In this document: positions 1-8,300 of the stretch, piece after piece
Numbering within the stretch: the first letter of the stretch is position 1
How the letters are laid out: every line of letters begins with the position of its first letter
Assembly: GCA_001772665.1 (NCBI GenBank)
Contig: MEVH01000007.1
Location: forward strand, 23,156-35,191
Length of the DNA: 12,036 nucleotides
Origin: a candidate division WWE3 bacterium RIFCSPLOWO2_01_FULL_39_13
GTDB taxonomy: Bacteria > Patescibacteriota > WWE3 > 2-01-FULL-39-13
Reading direction: 5' to 3'
Translations under genes and position numbers: made by a program
Notes under the pieces: generated by a model
What the model was told of the DNA's origin: nothing
Database searches by the model: none
Seen by the model: only the letters and a program-made list of their open reading frames with translations

Positions 1-204
1 GAATTTGACGGCTGGTCGCTTTACGGCCAGATGGTGCGTGCCAGTGAAACTTTCAGAGACAAGGAAGTATGGAAGAAAATTCAGAAAAATGCCATGAATA
101 CGAATTTTTCTTGGCGCGAGGTAGCATGCAAATATGAGGAATTGTACCGAAGAGCCTTGCATTTCAAAACTGAAGGCTATGTGCATGGGGACATAATAGA
201 GTAA
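1..204 (+). CDS. GT5 glycogen/starch synthase-like glycosyltransferase, C-terminal fragment
   Basis: The open frame enters from the left edge and ends at TAA (202-204), giving the last 67 residues. The segment DGWSLYGQMVRA, then AMNTNFSWREVACKYEELYR, matches the C-terminal helix pattern of GT5 glycogen/starch synthases, where a conserved 'naM..dFSW...A..Y..lY' closes the enzyme over the ADP-glucose site. The complete glycogen synthase at 3534-5057 ends with the same pattern (NFSWDESAKQYVLLYQRVL). About 15 residues follow the usual end point. The catalytic residues lie outside the window, so a related GT4-type transferase cannot be excluded. The GH57 gene starts 24 bp downstream, which suggests an operon for alpha-glucan metabolism. 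Confidence 0.7.
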   Translation, partial: EFDGWSLYGQMVRASETFRDKEVWKKIQKNAMNTNFSWREVACKYEELYRRALHFKTEGYVHGDIIE

Positions 205-215
205 AGTTCGTCCAT

Positions 216-221
216 AAAGGA
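216..221 (+). promoter_or_regulatory. Shine-Dalgarno site of the GH57 gene
   Basis: AAAGGA lies 7 nt before ATG 229. It is the clearest ribosome binding site in the window and supports that start. It falls in the short gap after the upstream stop, consistent with translation from a shared mRNA. Confidence 0.6.
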
Positions 222-228
222 CAAATAT

Positions 229-1776
229 ATGAAATGGGCGCATTTTTTACACATATATCAGCCGGCAGACCAGCACCCGGGCATACTTGAAAAAATAGTA
301 AATGAGTCGTACCGACCCCTTTTAAGAGGGTTTTTCAAAATTCCTGAAACAAAAGTAACGCTGAATGTGAGTGCGGTTTTGTCTGAGCTTCTTTTTAAAA
401 ATGGTTATAGAGATGTCATAGAAGATATAAAAGCTCTGGTGGAAATGAAGAGGCTTGAGTTGACCTCTTCTGCAAAGTATCATGCGTTTCTGCCTTTGCT
501 CCCCGAGAGTGAGGTAAGACGCCAGATTGAACTAAATGATGAAACGAACAGCCGGTATTTTGGAAAAGCATATCGCCCTAAGGGATTCTTCTCCCCCGAA
601 ATGGCATATAATCCTAAAATTGCTTCTATAGTCAATAATCTATGTTATAAATGGATACTTGCTGACGAAGTTGCGTTGACTGCGCAAGACAAGACAATAG
701 ATTACTCCACTATATATAAAATAAGCGGCATGAATTTGCAGGTGTATTTTAGAGAGAAAAGACCAAGTAACCTGATAATGGGTGCGTTGATAAGATCTGC
801 TGAGTCACTTAAACATACAATGGAAGACGTCTTTAACCGGCTGGGATATGTAATTACTGCTATGGACGGCGAGACTTTTGGACATCACCGGCCGGGGCTC
901 GAAAATACATTATTCAGCATCATGCACTCAGAAGACTTTCAAAATGTGTTCGTGAGTGATCTGTCTTTGTATTACAAGAAAACAAAGGAGGTTAAGCCTC
1001 TTGATTCAACGTGGGCGTCAAGTGTCGAAGATGTAAGAAATGGCAACTCATATGATTTGTGGTTTGATAAGACGAATAAGATACATGAATATGAATGGCA
1101 ATTAGCCTCTCTGGCGACAGAGTCTGTAAATAATTCCTGGTATTCTGATAAATGTTATCCGAAGCTTCTCGAAGAAAGTACCGACTGGAATGAACTTACT
1201 GAAAAACAAAAGATAGAGGAGCAAAAGAAAAGACAGTGGGTTAAAGTAAGAGATGCCCTTGATAAAGCCCTTAACAGTGACCCGTGGTGGTGGGCAAGCG
1301 CTAAACCGTGGTGGAGTGTCGAGTCCATAGAAAAAGGAATGAATGCTCTGTTTAAGGTGGTTATCAGCGTGCCGGATGCGTCGCAGGATTCTAAAGATCA
1401 GGCAGAAGAATTGTATAAAAATATCCTTTTTACTGCGCATGAGTGGCAAAGGAAGGGAATGGTTGATCAGATGGCGCAAACTGATTCTGAATCCCGCAGA
1501 ATTCCGCTTTCAAAGCGTTTAGGTGCAACTGTGTATTATAAAGCTCTTTTAAAAGCGTTAAAATTGCAGGAAGAAAAAGCTTCAAAAAATCGTGAGTATG
1601 AACAGGCAATAAAGTGGAGGGATTCTCAGTATAAGCTTGAAAGAGATCTTGATATATATGACGCAGTTCATGTTATGGATCTTTTCAGATCTGAAGGCGA
1701 CTTTGAGAAATTTAATGACATATTGAAAGAATATAGACAAAAATACCGTGAAATATCTAAAGGTCAGCCAGAGTGA
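229..1776 (+). CDS. Glycoside hydrolase family 57 protein (alpha-amylase / alpha-glucan-acting enzyme)
   Basis: A 515-residue cytosolic protein with no signal peptide. The GH57 signatures appear in order: HIYQP at residues 8-12 (motif 1), YHAFLPLLP near 84-92 (motif 2), GFFSPEMAYNP with the likely nucleophile Glu124 (motif 3), and MDGETFGHHRPG with the likely acid/base Asp213 (motif 4). The family cleaves or transfers alpha-1,4 or alpha-1,6 glucan bonds with retention; members include alpha-amylase, 4-alpha-glucanotransferase and branching enzyme, and the motifs do not separate these. The length is normal for the family. The region after the catalytic barrel is helical and charged, and holds an unusual Trp-rich stretch (DPWWWASAKPWW, from residue 351). 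Its neighbours are two glycogen synthase-like genes and a kinase, so a role in making or remodelling a storage glucan is likely. The stop is TGA followed at once by TAA. Confidence 0.88.
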   Translation: MKWAHFLHIYQPADQHPGILEKIVNESYRPLLRGFFKIPETKVTLNVSAVLSELLFKNGYRDVIEDIKALVEMKRLELTSSAKYHAFLPLLPESEVRRQIELNDETNSRYFGKAYRPKGFFSPEMAYNPKIASIVNNLCYKWILADEVALTAQDKTIDYSTIYKISGMNLQVYFREKRPSNLIMGALIRSAESLKHTMEDVFNRLGYVITAMDGETFGHHRPGLENTLFSIMHSEDFQNVFVSDLSLYYKKTKEVKPLDSTWASSVEDVRNGNSYDLWFDKTNKIHEYEWQLASLATESVNNSWYSDKCYPKLLEESTDWNELTEKQKIEEQKKRQWVKVRDALDKALNSDPWWWASAKPWWSVESIEKGMNALFKVVISVPDASQDSKDQAEELYKNILFTAHEWQRKGMVDQMAQTDSESRRIPLSKRLGATVYYKALLKALKLQEEKASKNREYEQAIKWRDSQYKLERDLDIYDAVHVMDLFRSEGDFEKFNDILKEYRQKYREISKGQPE

Positions 1777-1795
1777 TAATACTGCCTAAGAATTT

Positions 1796-3577
1796 ATGAA
1801 TCAGCGCATAAAAAATCTTATGTCAAAATATTCCCTAAAATATGTCAAAAGCGTTAGAGAGCCTGATAATAGAATGGTTAGGTCTCATTTGATTGTTGTA
1901 AAAAATACCGCGGGGGCAAAATTTACTCTTAAAATGTTTGATTCTTCAGATGTAGATGCGATAGAGCGTTTTAGAAAGGAAATAGGATACATAAGGGAAT
2001 TAAGATCTAATCTAAAAACAAGGTATAGAACCTGGGTGCCGAATATTCACTGGTATTCAACAAAAGGAGATAATCCTTACTACATATTTAAATATATTGA
2101 AGGCTGTCCTCTGGGGAAGTTTGTTGAAGACATGGGCATAAAATGGGGGAATTTTACAAACAGCAATTTTAAGGAGTTTATAGGATTTTTTGACTACCTG
2201 AGCGGTCTGGATGAAAAGATTTTTAGAGTAAGTCCACAGAGATGGTCGTATAGGACAGTACAAAAAGAATTAAGATATTATTTTGAAAATGCAAAAAATC
2301 TTTTGCCACAAGATTTATATGACTCTGTGAGAACCTTTGTTGATAATAATCATCGCAGGGTGTTTCGTGACATGTCGTTGTCACATCGTGACTTGTACCC
2401 TGAAAATATTTTAATTAAGGAGCCAGGTTCTAAGAAATTCGCTTTTCTTGACTGGGAGTATTTCAGCGAAGTTCCGGTGGGATTTGACGGGGCGTTTTTC
2501 TATCTGCTATTTTGGCGTGAGGGCTACTGGAAAGGCAAAATATTTTCGCATTATTATCATGCATACCACGACAAAGAAGATAAAAGCCGGCTTTATCGTT
2601 ATATTAAGTCTTTTAGGTTTTGTCTCGTAATACTAGCTCTACGATTCATTTATCAAATCGACACTTTTAGTGATAAGTCGGACTGTGATTTTCAGAATGC
2701 GAGATTGTCATTTATGTCTGATCTTGAGAGTGCTTTGTCTGGTGATATAATCAGACCCAATAACATTAAATTTGTTTTGACGTATAATGACATCGCTGAA
2801 GTATCTAAACAATATGATATCGGAGTAATAAGAAAATATGAAATATTTTATGCAAGTAAAGGCAATACAGTAGCAAAGATAGATACAAACTGTGGCTCAT
2901 ATATTTTTAGGTTTTATTCGAGATCAAGATCAGAGTCTCTTATTCTAAGGGAATTGCGAATTTTTCAGCTTCTTAGCAAAAGGGGCATAAAGACATATAA
3001 CGTTATTTCAGCTAAATCAAAAGGCCTTTTTATAAAGCATAAATTATATGGGAAATTTAGGAAGATTGCGGTTTTAAGTTATTTGAGAGGGTCAAAAATA
3101 AAGAAGCATTGGGCAAATGAGAAGGCTGCAGAAGATGCCGGGAAAATGCTAAGAAAAATTCATAACGCGAATGTAATTCATGGTGATTACAGCAAGGAAA
3201 ATGTTCTATATATAAAAGGAAAAGTAACAGGGGTAATAGATTTTGAATGGGGAAGAGTTACTTCGTCAAAATCGGCAAAGTTTAATGACATGGCAAAAGC
3301 CATAGCGTTATGGCTTGTAGATATTAGGTCGAGAAACATAGATGAGCTTAAGTTTGTTGCGAGTTTTGTCAGGGGATATTGCCATATCGAGCCTGATGCT
3401 GTGTTGTTGAAAAGAATTGCTATTGCAACGATTAGTAAAGTTAATGAACAACGTGACATATATCTTACAACAGTTGATAAAACTTTTGACCAAAATCTAT
3501 CAACTCACAGGTTTGACACGGTGGTTAATAAGATTAAAATGATAATACCCTCTGATACAGCAGGACATACTGTTTAG
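1796..3577 (+). CDS. Tandem APH/choline-kinase-like phosphotransferase (two kinase domains)
   Basis: A 593-residue protein with two protein-kinase-like (aminoglycoside phosphotransferase superfamily) domains. The first half has a catalytic loop SHRDLYPENIL (His197, Asp199) and a metal-binding DWE at Asp219. The second half has IHGDYSKENVLY (His462, Asp464, Asn469) and IDFEW at Asp482. Both sets of catalytic residues are intact, so both halves may be active. N-lobe beta strands are visible near residues 30-50 (FTLKMF) and 355-380 (YIFRFYSRS). The family phosphorylates small molecules such as sugars, choline or aminoglycosides. The gene follows the GH57 gene by 19 bp and lies beside glycogen synthase, so a sugar or maltose kinase role is possible, but the substrate is unknown. 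No clear Shine-Dalgarno precedes the ATG. The last 44 bp overlap the convergent glycogen synthase gene. Confidence 0.75.
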   Translation: MNQRIKNLMSKYSLKYVKSVREPDNRMVRSHLIVVKNTAGAKFTLKMFDSSDVDAIERFRKEIGYIRELRSNLKTRYRTWVPNIHWYSTKGDNPYYIFKYIEGCPLGKFVEDMGIKWGNFTNSNFKEFIGFFDYLSGLDEKIFRVSPQRWSYRTVQKELRYYFENAKNLLPQDLYDSVRTFVDNNHRRVFRDMSLSHRDLYPENILIKEPGSKKFAFLDWEYFSEVPVGFDGAFFYLLFWREGYWKGKIFSHYYHAYHDKEDKSRLYRYIKSFRFCLVILALRFIYQIDTFSDKSDCDFQNARLSFMSDLESALSGDIIRPNNIKFVLTYNDIAEVSKQYDIGVIRKYEIFYASKGNTVAKIDTNCGSYIFRFYSRSRSESLILRELRIFQLLSKRGIKTYNVISAKSKGLFIKHKLYGKFRKIAVLSYLRGSKIKKHWANEKAAEDAGKMLRKIHNANVIHGDYSKENVLYIKGKVTGVIDFEWGRVTSSKSAKFNDMAKAIALWLVDIRSRNIDELKFVASFVRGYCHIEPDAVLLKRIAIATISKVNEQRDIYLTTVDKTFDQNLSTHRFDTVVNKIKMIIPSDTAGHTV

Positions 3578-5057
3578 CACTCTCGTCCCAGCTGAAATTT
3601 TCTGTCATACAGTTTTTTACTATTTTATCCCATTTACCGGCAGTTTCTGAATATGTCGCTATAGCAAGGTGTAGTGCATTGAGCATGTTTTTTTTGTCTA
3701 GGGTATCGAAGGTGAATCCTGTTTGAAGGTTTTTGACCGTGTCATACAATCCCCCTGTAGCTCTGACAACAGGGACAGAGCCGTATTTCATTGATATCAT
3801 CTGGGTTAATCCGCAGGGTTCATATCTGGATGGTATGAGAAACATGTCAGAGCCAGAGTATATCTTTCTTGCCAAGGGTTCAGAGAATGATATTTCAGCG
3901 CGATATGAGCCTTTATAGCGTTCCTCATTGTTGTATTCTTTTAACTTTGATTCAAGCAGAGGGTCACCTGTACCCAAAATAACCAGCTGATATCCTAAAT
4001 CCATAATTTCATTTACAGATAATGCTATTATGTCAAGCCCTTTCTGGTTGGCCAAACGGCTGATTATTCCTGCGAGTGGTTTGTCTTCAGTAATTTCTAT
4101 TCCAAGCTCTTTTTGAAGTGAAATTTTGTTGGCTTTTTTGCCTTCTTTAAAACTGGCATCAGTATAATTTGCTGAAATATACGGGTCTTTCAGGGGGTTG
4201 AATACTTCGTAGCTTATTCCGTTTAGTATTCCGGCAAGTCTTCCTTCCCGGGCTTTTAATATTTCGTTAAGCCCTTCGCCGTAGTCTGGCGTCATTATTT
4301 CTTCAGCATATTTTGGAGATACAGTCGTAATATAATCTGCACCGACTATACCCTGTAAAATAAAGTCAATATTATCGTCCTGTGAATCCCATTTAAGAGT
4401 TTGGTCTTTTTGGATATTCAGTCCTAGTTTGTCAGCCACGTCTGTGTCGCCTAGTCCTTGGTATGCCAAATTATGAATAGTAAATATCGTCTTAGGTATA
4501 TTTTTTTGCCGTGAGTAGGTTTTCATGTTTTGAATAAGCTGAGGGATCATTCCAGTATGCCAATCGTTGCAGTGAATGATATCCGTTTGAAATATTTCGT
4601 TTTGATATGCGAATATATCAATTATTGATTTGCTGAAGAAGGCGAATCTGTTTAATTCATTCTTAGGGCTTTTTGCGTTTTGGGGTGAGAAATATATGCC
4701 TCCGTTTGCAAGATATTCATGATTATATATTAAATAAACCGCAGTTTTTGTACCAGGTATTTTTGTTTCATAAACAGATACCGGATTTTTTTTATTGTCA
4801 AATTGAATTGTGATGTCAATTATCTTATTTATATTTATAGCGATTTTTTTATTTTCGCGAGAAAACAGCTGACTACGGTCTTTAGACTGTAGTCGTTGAT
4901 TTTTGAATTCATTAAATAGGGGTTTATAAAAAGGGATGACGATTCTTGCGTCAACTCCTAAAGAATTAAGGGCGATTGGCAGACTGCCGATGACATCTGC
5001 GATGCCTCCTACTTTTATAAATGGGGAGCATTCAGACGCGACGATTAACACCTTCAT
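3534..5057 (-). CDS. glgA: Glycogen synthase (ADP-glucose type, GT5)
   Basis: A 507-residue GT5 glycogen synthase that extends alpha-1,4-glucan chains from ADP-glucose. The N-terminal domain opens with MKVLIVASECSPFIKVGGIADV; KVGG at 15-18 is the family's ADP-glucose-binding KxGG motif. HCNDWHTGMIPQL follows in the GT5 catalytic domain. The C-terminal Rossmann domain has GIISRLANQKGLD and PSRYEPCGLTQM (Glu413) ahead of TGGLYDTV, the expected nucleotide-sugar site. The length is close to the usual 470-500. It is transcribed leftward, converging on and overlapping the kinase gene by 44 bp. With the upstream GT5 fragment this would make two synthases in one locus. No Shine-Dalgarno is visible; an extended -10 lies just before the ATG. 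Confidence 0.93.
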   Translation of the reverse strand: MKVLIVASECSPFIKVGGIADVIGSLPIALNSLGVDARIVIPFYKPLFNEFKNQRLQSKDRSQLFSRENKKIAININKIIDITIQFDNKKNPVSVYETKIPGTKTAVYLIYNHEYLANGGIYFSPQNAKSPKNELNRFAFFSKSIIDIFAYQNEIFQTDIIHCNDWHTGMIPQLIQNMKTYSRQKNIPKTIFTIHNLAYQGLGDTDVADKLGLNIQKDQTLKWDSQDDNIDFILQGIVGADYITTVSPKYAEEIMTPDYGEGLNEILKAREGRLAGILNGISYEVFNPLKDPYISANYTDASFKEGKKANKISLQKELGIEITEDKPLAGIISRLANQKGLDIIALSVNEIMDLGYQLVILGTGDPLLESKLKEYNNEERYKGSYRAEISFSEPLARKIYSGSDMFLIPSRYEPCGLTQMISMKYGSVPVVRATGGLYDTVKNLQTGFTFDTLDKKNMLNALHLAIATYSETAGKWDKIVKNCMTENFSWDESAKQYVLLYQRVLSF

Positions 5058-5064
5058 GAATCTG

Positions 5065-5073
5065 ATTTTATCA
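5065..5073 (-). promoter_or_regulatory. Candidate extended -10 promoter of glgA
   Basis: On the minus strand TGATAAAAT (TGn plus TAAAAT) ends only 7 nt before the glgA ATG. Transcription from it would start at or next to the start codon, giving a leaderless mRNA, which fits the lack of a Shine-Dalgarno. I see no good -35 at 17-18 bp, so this remains tentative. Confidence 0.35.
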
Positions 5074-5245
5074 CGGAAAATATTCTTTGCTGAAATCTTT
5101 AAATAACAGAACGAGACAAATTCAAATCCGGACTATTGGGCTGTTTCAGATTGACGTGTTTTGGTGCACAATCTTCTGAATTTTTGTACCCACAAACAAG
5201 CTGTTGTTACAGCGAAAAACAGGTTTGTCACAAAACCGAAAATTG

Positions 5246-5259
5246 GTCGAATATTCGAC
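5246..5259. promoter_or_regulatory. 14-bp perfect palindrome, candidate operator
   Basis: GTCGAATATTCGAC is a perfect dyad. It ends at the base directly before the -35 hexamer of the downstream promoter, a typical place for a dimeric activator or repressor. The regulator is unknown. A random 14-bp palindrome is possible but unlikely at this exact place. Confidence 0.45.
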
Positions 5260-5287
5260 TTGAAATTTTGTACTCAGTAGGTATAAT
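5260..5287 (+). promoter_or_regulatory. Sigma70-type promoter of the fibre/intein gene
   Basis: TTGAAA (5260-5265), a 16-bp spacer, then a consensus TATAAT (5282-5287). The predicted start of transcription is near 5294, giving a leader of about 43 nt before the ATG at 5337. The -10 box overlaps a short inverted repeat, GTATAA/TTATAC (5281-5286 and 5296-5301). Confidence 0.7.
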
Positions 5288-5309
5288 GAACTAAGTTATA
5301 CGTGTTTTT

Positions 5310-5328
5310 CGGTTCTGACAGGGAACCG
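5310..5328 (+). promoter_or_regulatory. 5'-UTR hairpin beside the start codon
   Basis: CGGTTC (5310-5315) pairs with GAACCG (5323-5328) across a 7-nt loop. Weaker U-G and U-A pairs can extend it to about 5332, covering the only Shine-Dalgarno-like bases (GGGAA, 5328-5332) before ATG 5337. It could limit translation of the giant gene. This is structure seen in the sequence; the function is inferred. Confidence 0.4.
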
Positions 5329-5336
5329 GGAACAAT

Positions 5337-8300
5337 ATGAAATTTACTGCCCAAGTAGAATTATCGGAACAACAGCAAAAATACCTCAATTCTTTTGAAA
5401 AATATCTTGAAAAAAAAGGCGGGTCAAAGGTAACGGTTAAAAATTACCTTTCTGATATTAGAAAGTTTCTGGTATGGAAGTCCGGCAGGGCATTTGAATC
5501 TGGTGATTTAGGGTTATACAAAAAGCACCTTGAATCTATTGATACTCCTGAAAATACAATTAACCGCGCTTTAGCTTCTATAAGAAAACTTTTTGTTTCT
5601 CAGGGTGAAAATCTTGACGATGTTTCAAATTCCGGTTCTGTACAGGCTCATGTTGTTAATGCTTTGGATTCTGAAGAGTTTGTATCTGCTTCACAATTTA
5701 GCAGGATAGAATTGGCAAGGTTTATCGTGTTTACAATTGGTGCGGTGTTCTTATGGGCAATTTATCGGAGTGATTTGCTTGATATTAGAAGCAAAATTAA
5801 TCAGCTGTTTGAGCAAGAATCTAAAAATGGTGCTGAAAAGGTTCTTGGCGGTGAGGACGTAAACTCTCCTTTGATTTCTAGTTATGTGGTGTTAGATGGA
5901 AGTGTAAGCACAGGTTTTCGAATAGAAGATGAGCGGTCAAAAAGTGTTTTTAAATATCTCGATAAATACGAAAAATATGGTCTGTTGTCATTAGATCTTG
6001 ATAGCGAACTGAAGGTTAGAGAAGATGCTAAATTTTACAAAGATGTTGATATAGAAAATGATTTGGATGTTAGTGGTGACATTGAAGGTCAAGGTGGGCT
6101 GTCTATATTGGGAGGTGCGTTATTCGCCGACAATGTACGAATAGAGGGAGAGTTAAGATCAAATGGAGATGCTAGGTTTACGTCTGATTTGACGGCTCTA
6201 GGGAATGTTATTATTGGAGATTCATCTTTTGACAATATAACAATAAATGCCTCGTTGTCTTCAAATCTTATTCCTTCTGAGGTCTCTACGTATAATCTTG
6301 GCTCTGCACTTCTTCCTTTTGCTAATGTCTATGCAGATAATTTAGTCGCAACGGCTACAGATATAAGTGGAACAAAGCAAGAGACCTTAACAATAGATAG
6401 TGATAACACAGAAGGAGACTTAGCTTTAATATTTGGTCAAATTCAGGATGAAAGATTAATCTGGGACAATAGTAACAGTAGATTCAGATTTACAGATGCA
6501 TTGCATGTAGATGACAATTTTACAGTAGGGGGCAACGTCGGCATTGGTACCACTGCTCCCCTAGCCAGTCTTCATGTGGTTGGGCAGTGCGTAACTGGAG
6601 ATACTCTTTTGAAACGAAGACGAAGAAGAAAAGGCAAAAACGGGGAATGGATTGAAGAATGGGAAGAAATACGCATTGACGAAATAAAACCCGGAGATGA
6701 AATTTTAACATTGGATGAAAACACTGGCGAGTTTGTCGTTTCTAAAGTCAAGGCGCTTATGGATATGGGAACAAAAGCTATTACCAAAATCACCACTCAA
6801 TCGGGCAAAACTATTAGAACCACCAGCAACCACCCATACTTTGTAAAAACTTCAAAAGATAAAAAACCAAAAGTTGGTGTATTTTATGACAATGCCAATA
6901 TGTACTTCGCTGCAAAAGACAATGGCTGGAAAGTTGACTCTAACGAACTTTACAAGTTACTCAATAAATCATTTGACTTGCAGTTCTTCAACTACTACAT
7001 TGCTATTCCAGATGCAAGTGATCACAACCTTAAAGGGACACAGGAATTCTTAAAGAATCTTTCCAGAACTATTACTGTCAAACAAAAACCGCTCAAGTAC
7101 ATCCCTGTTGAAGGGGGTCGCACGCAAAAGAAAGGTGATATAGATATGGATCTGGCGATGGATGTTGTTAGAAGCATTGATGATCTGGATTTGGTGGTAG
7201 TGGTTAGCGGAGATAGCGACTATCTAGCTTTAGCGGACTGGGTTGAAAAAGACAAAGGTAAACAAATTGCTTTTGTAGGCTATCGAAGAAATACAGCATG
7301 GGAACTTTGGGAGAAGCAGCACCTATTTGCTGAAAAAATTAGAAACATTGTTGATTTGAAGGCAAAAAAGAACCCCAAGTTTCACCTTGGGGTAACATTA
7401 TTGTCTTACTTGTACCAGAACATAGCGGACGTGTCAAGTGGCAAGTGGGTTAAAGTTAAGGATATTAAGACTGGAAGTAAAATCGCGGTAGCGGGCAAGT
7501 TTAATAAAGCGGTTTTCGAAAAGATAGTTAAGATCGAACATCTTCCTGCTGAACAAGTCTATGATATAGAGGTAGAGGGAACCCACAACTTTGTCGGCAA
7601 CGGTATCGTGGCTCATAATACATATATAAAGGGCGCAGACCAGCTTAACACCTCATTTAGTTTGAGGACAGCGGATTCTGCCGGAGCGGATAAGTTTGTA
7701 GTAACTAATACCGGCAACGTCGGCATCGGGACGACAAGTCCTATGTCAAAATTACACATTGAAGGTCAGTGTGTGGCTTTGGGAACAAAGATCAAAAGAC
7801 GCAGGAAAAAGAACGGCAAATATACAGAAGACGAAATCCCAGTAGAAGATGTACAAGCAGGAGATGAAGTTTTATCGCTGAACGATCAAACAGGAAACTT
7901 CGAATGGCATAAAGTTGAAAAAACATTAGACAAGGATATTCAAGAAGCTTTTGAAATTCAAACTTCAACGGGCAAGAGAATAAAAACTACTAATAACCAC
8001 CCATACCTAAATATTGCCAAACCCGAAATTACTTACGGAACTTTTGAAGTTGACCAGTCAATTAAAATTGAGGATTTGGGAAAACCAACTATAATAGGCG
8101 TTTCTTACGGCAATTTAACATTCACTGCTAAAATCACTCAAGCCGACAAAAAAGAAATTAAACGCTCTTACCAAAGAGTAAATAAGACTGCCACTTTTAC
8201 CCACGAAACTTTTGCAGTAGCTGTAGTGCAAACTCTTAAAGCGGCAAATATTTACCCTTCTAGGCTAATAGTTGACATTGAATACAGCGGGTATGAAAGG

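Larger units (their letters stand above)
5058..5336. other. Divergent intergenic region between glgA and the fibre/intein gene
   Basis: This 279-bp stretch has no coding frame I can support. It carries promoter elements for both flanking genes (listed separately). It also holds short inverted repeats: GCTGT/ACAGC with a 4-nt loop at 5200-5213, and GGTTT/AAACC with a 6-nt loop at 5222-5237. Neither is followed by a T-run, so they do not look like terminators. I see no tRNA, attachment site or known riboswitch. Confidence 0.5.

Noticed and set aside
1102..1479. Minus-strand frame of 125 codons inside the GH57 gene
   Set aside because: It is antisense to a gene with clear GH57 motifs and has no recognisable protein features.
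1774..1779. TGA directly followed by TAA at the GH57 end as a hint of TGA recoding
   Set aside because: Reading TGA as an amino acid would add just one residue, and I noticed no in-frame TGA in the other genes or in the 2233-codon frame, so nothing supports a variant code.
5373..5615. A working XerC/XerD or phage integrase gene
   Set aside because: Only the core-binding part is present; the catalytic R...HxxR...Y region is missing and a membrane segment and fibre follow instead.
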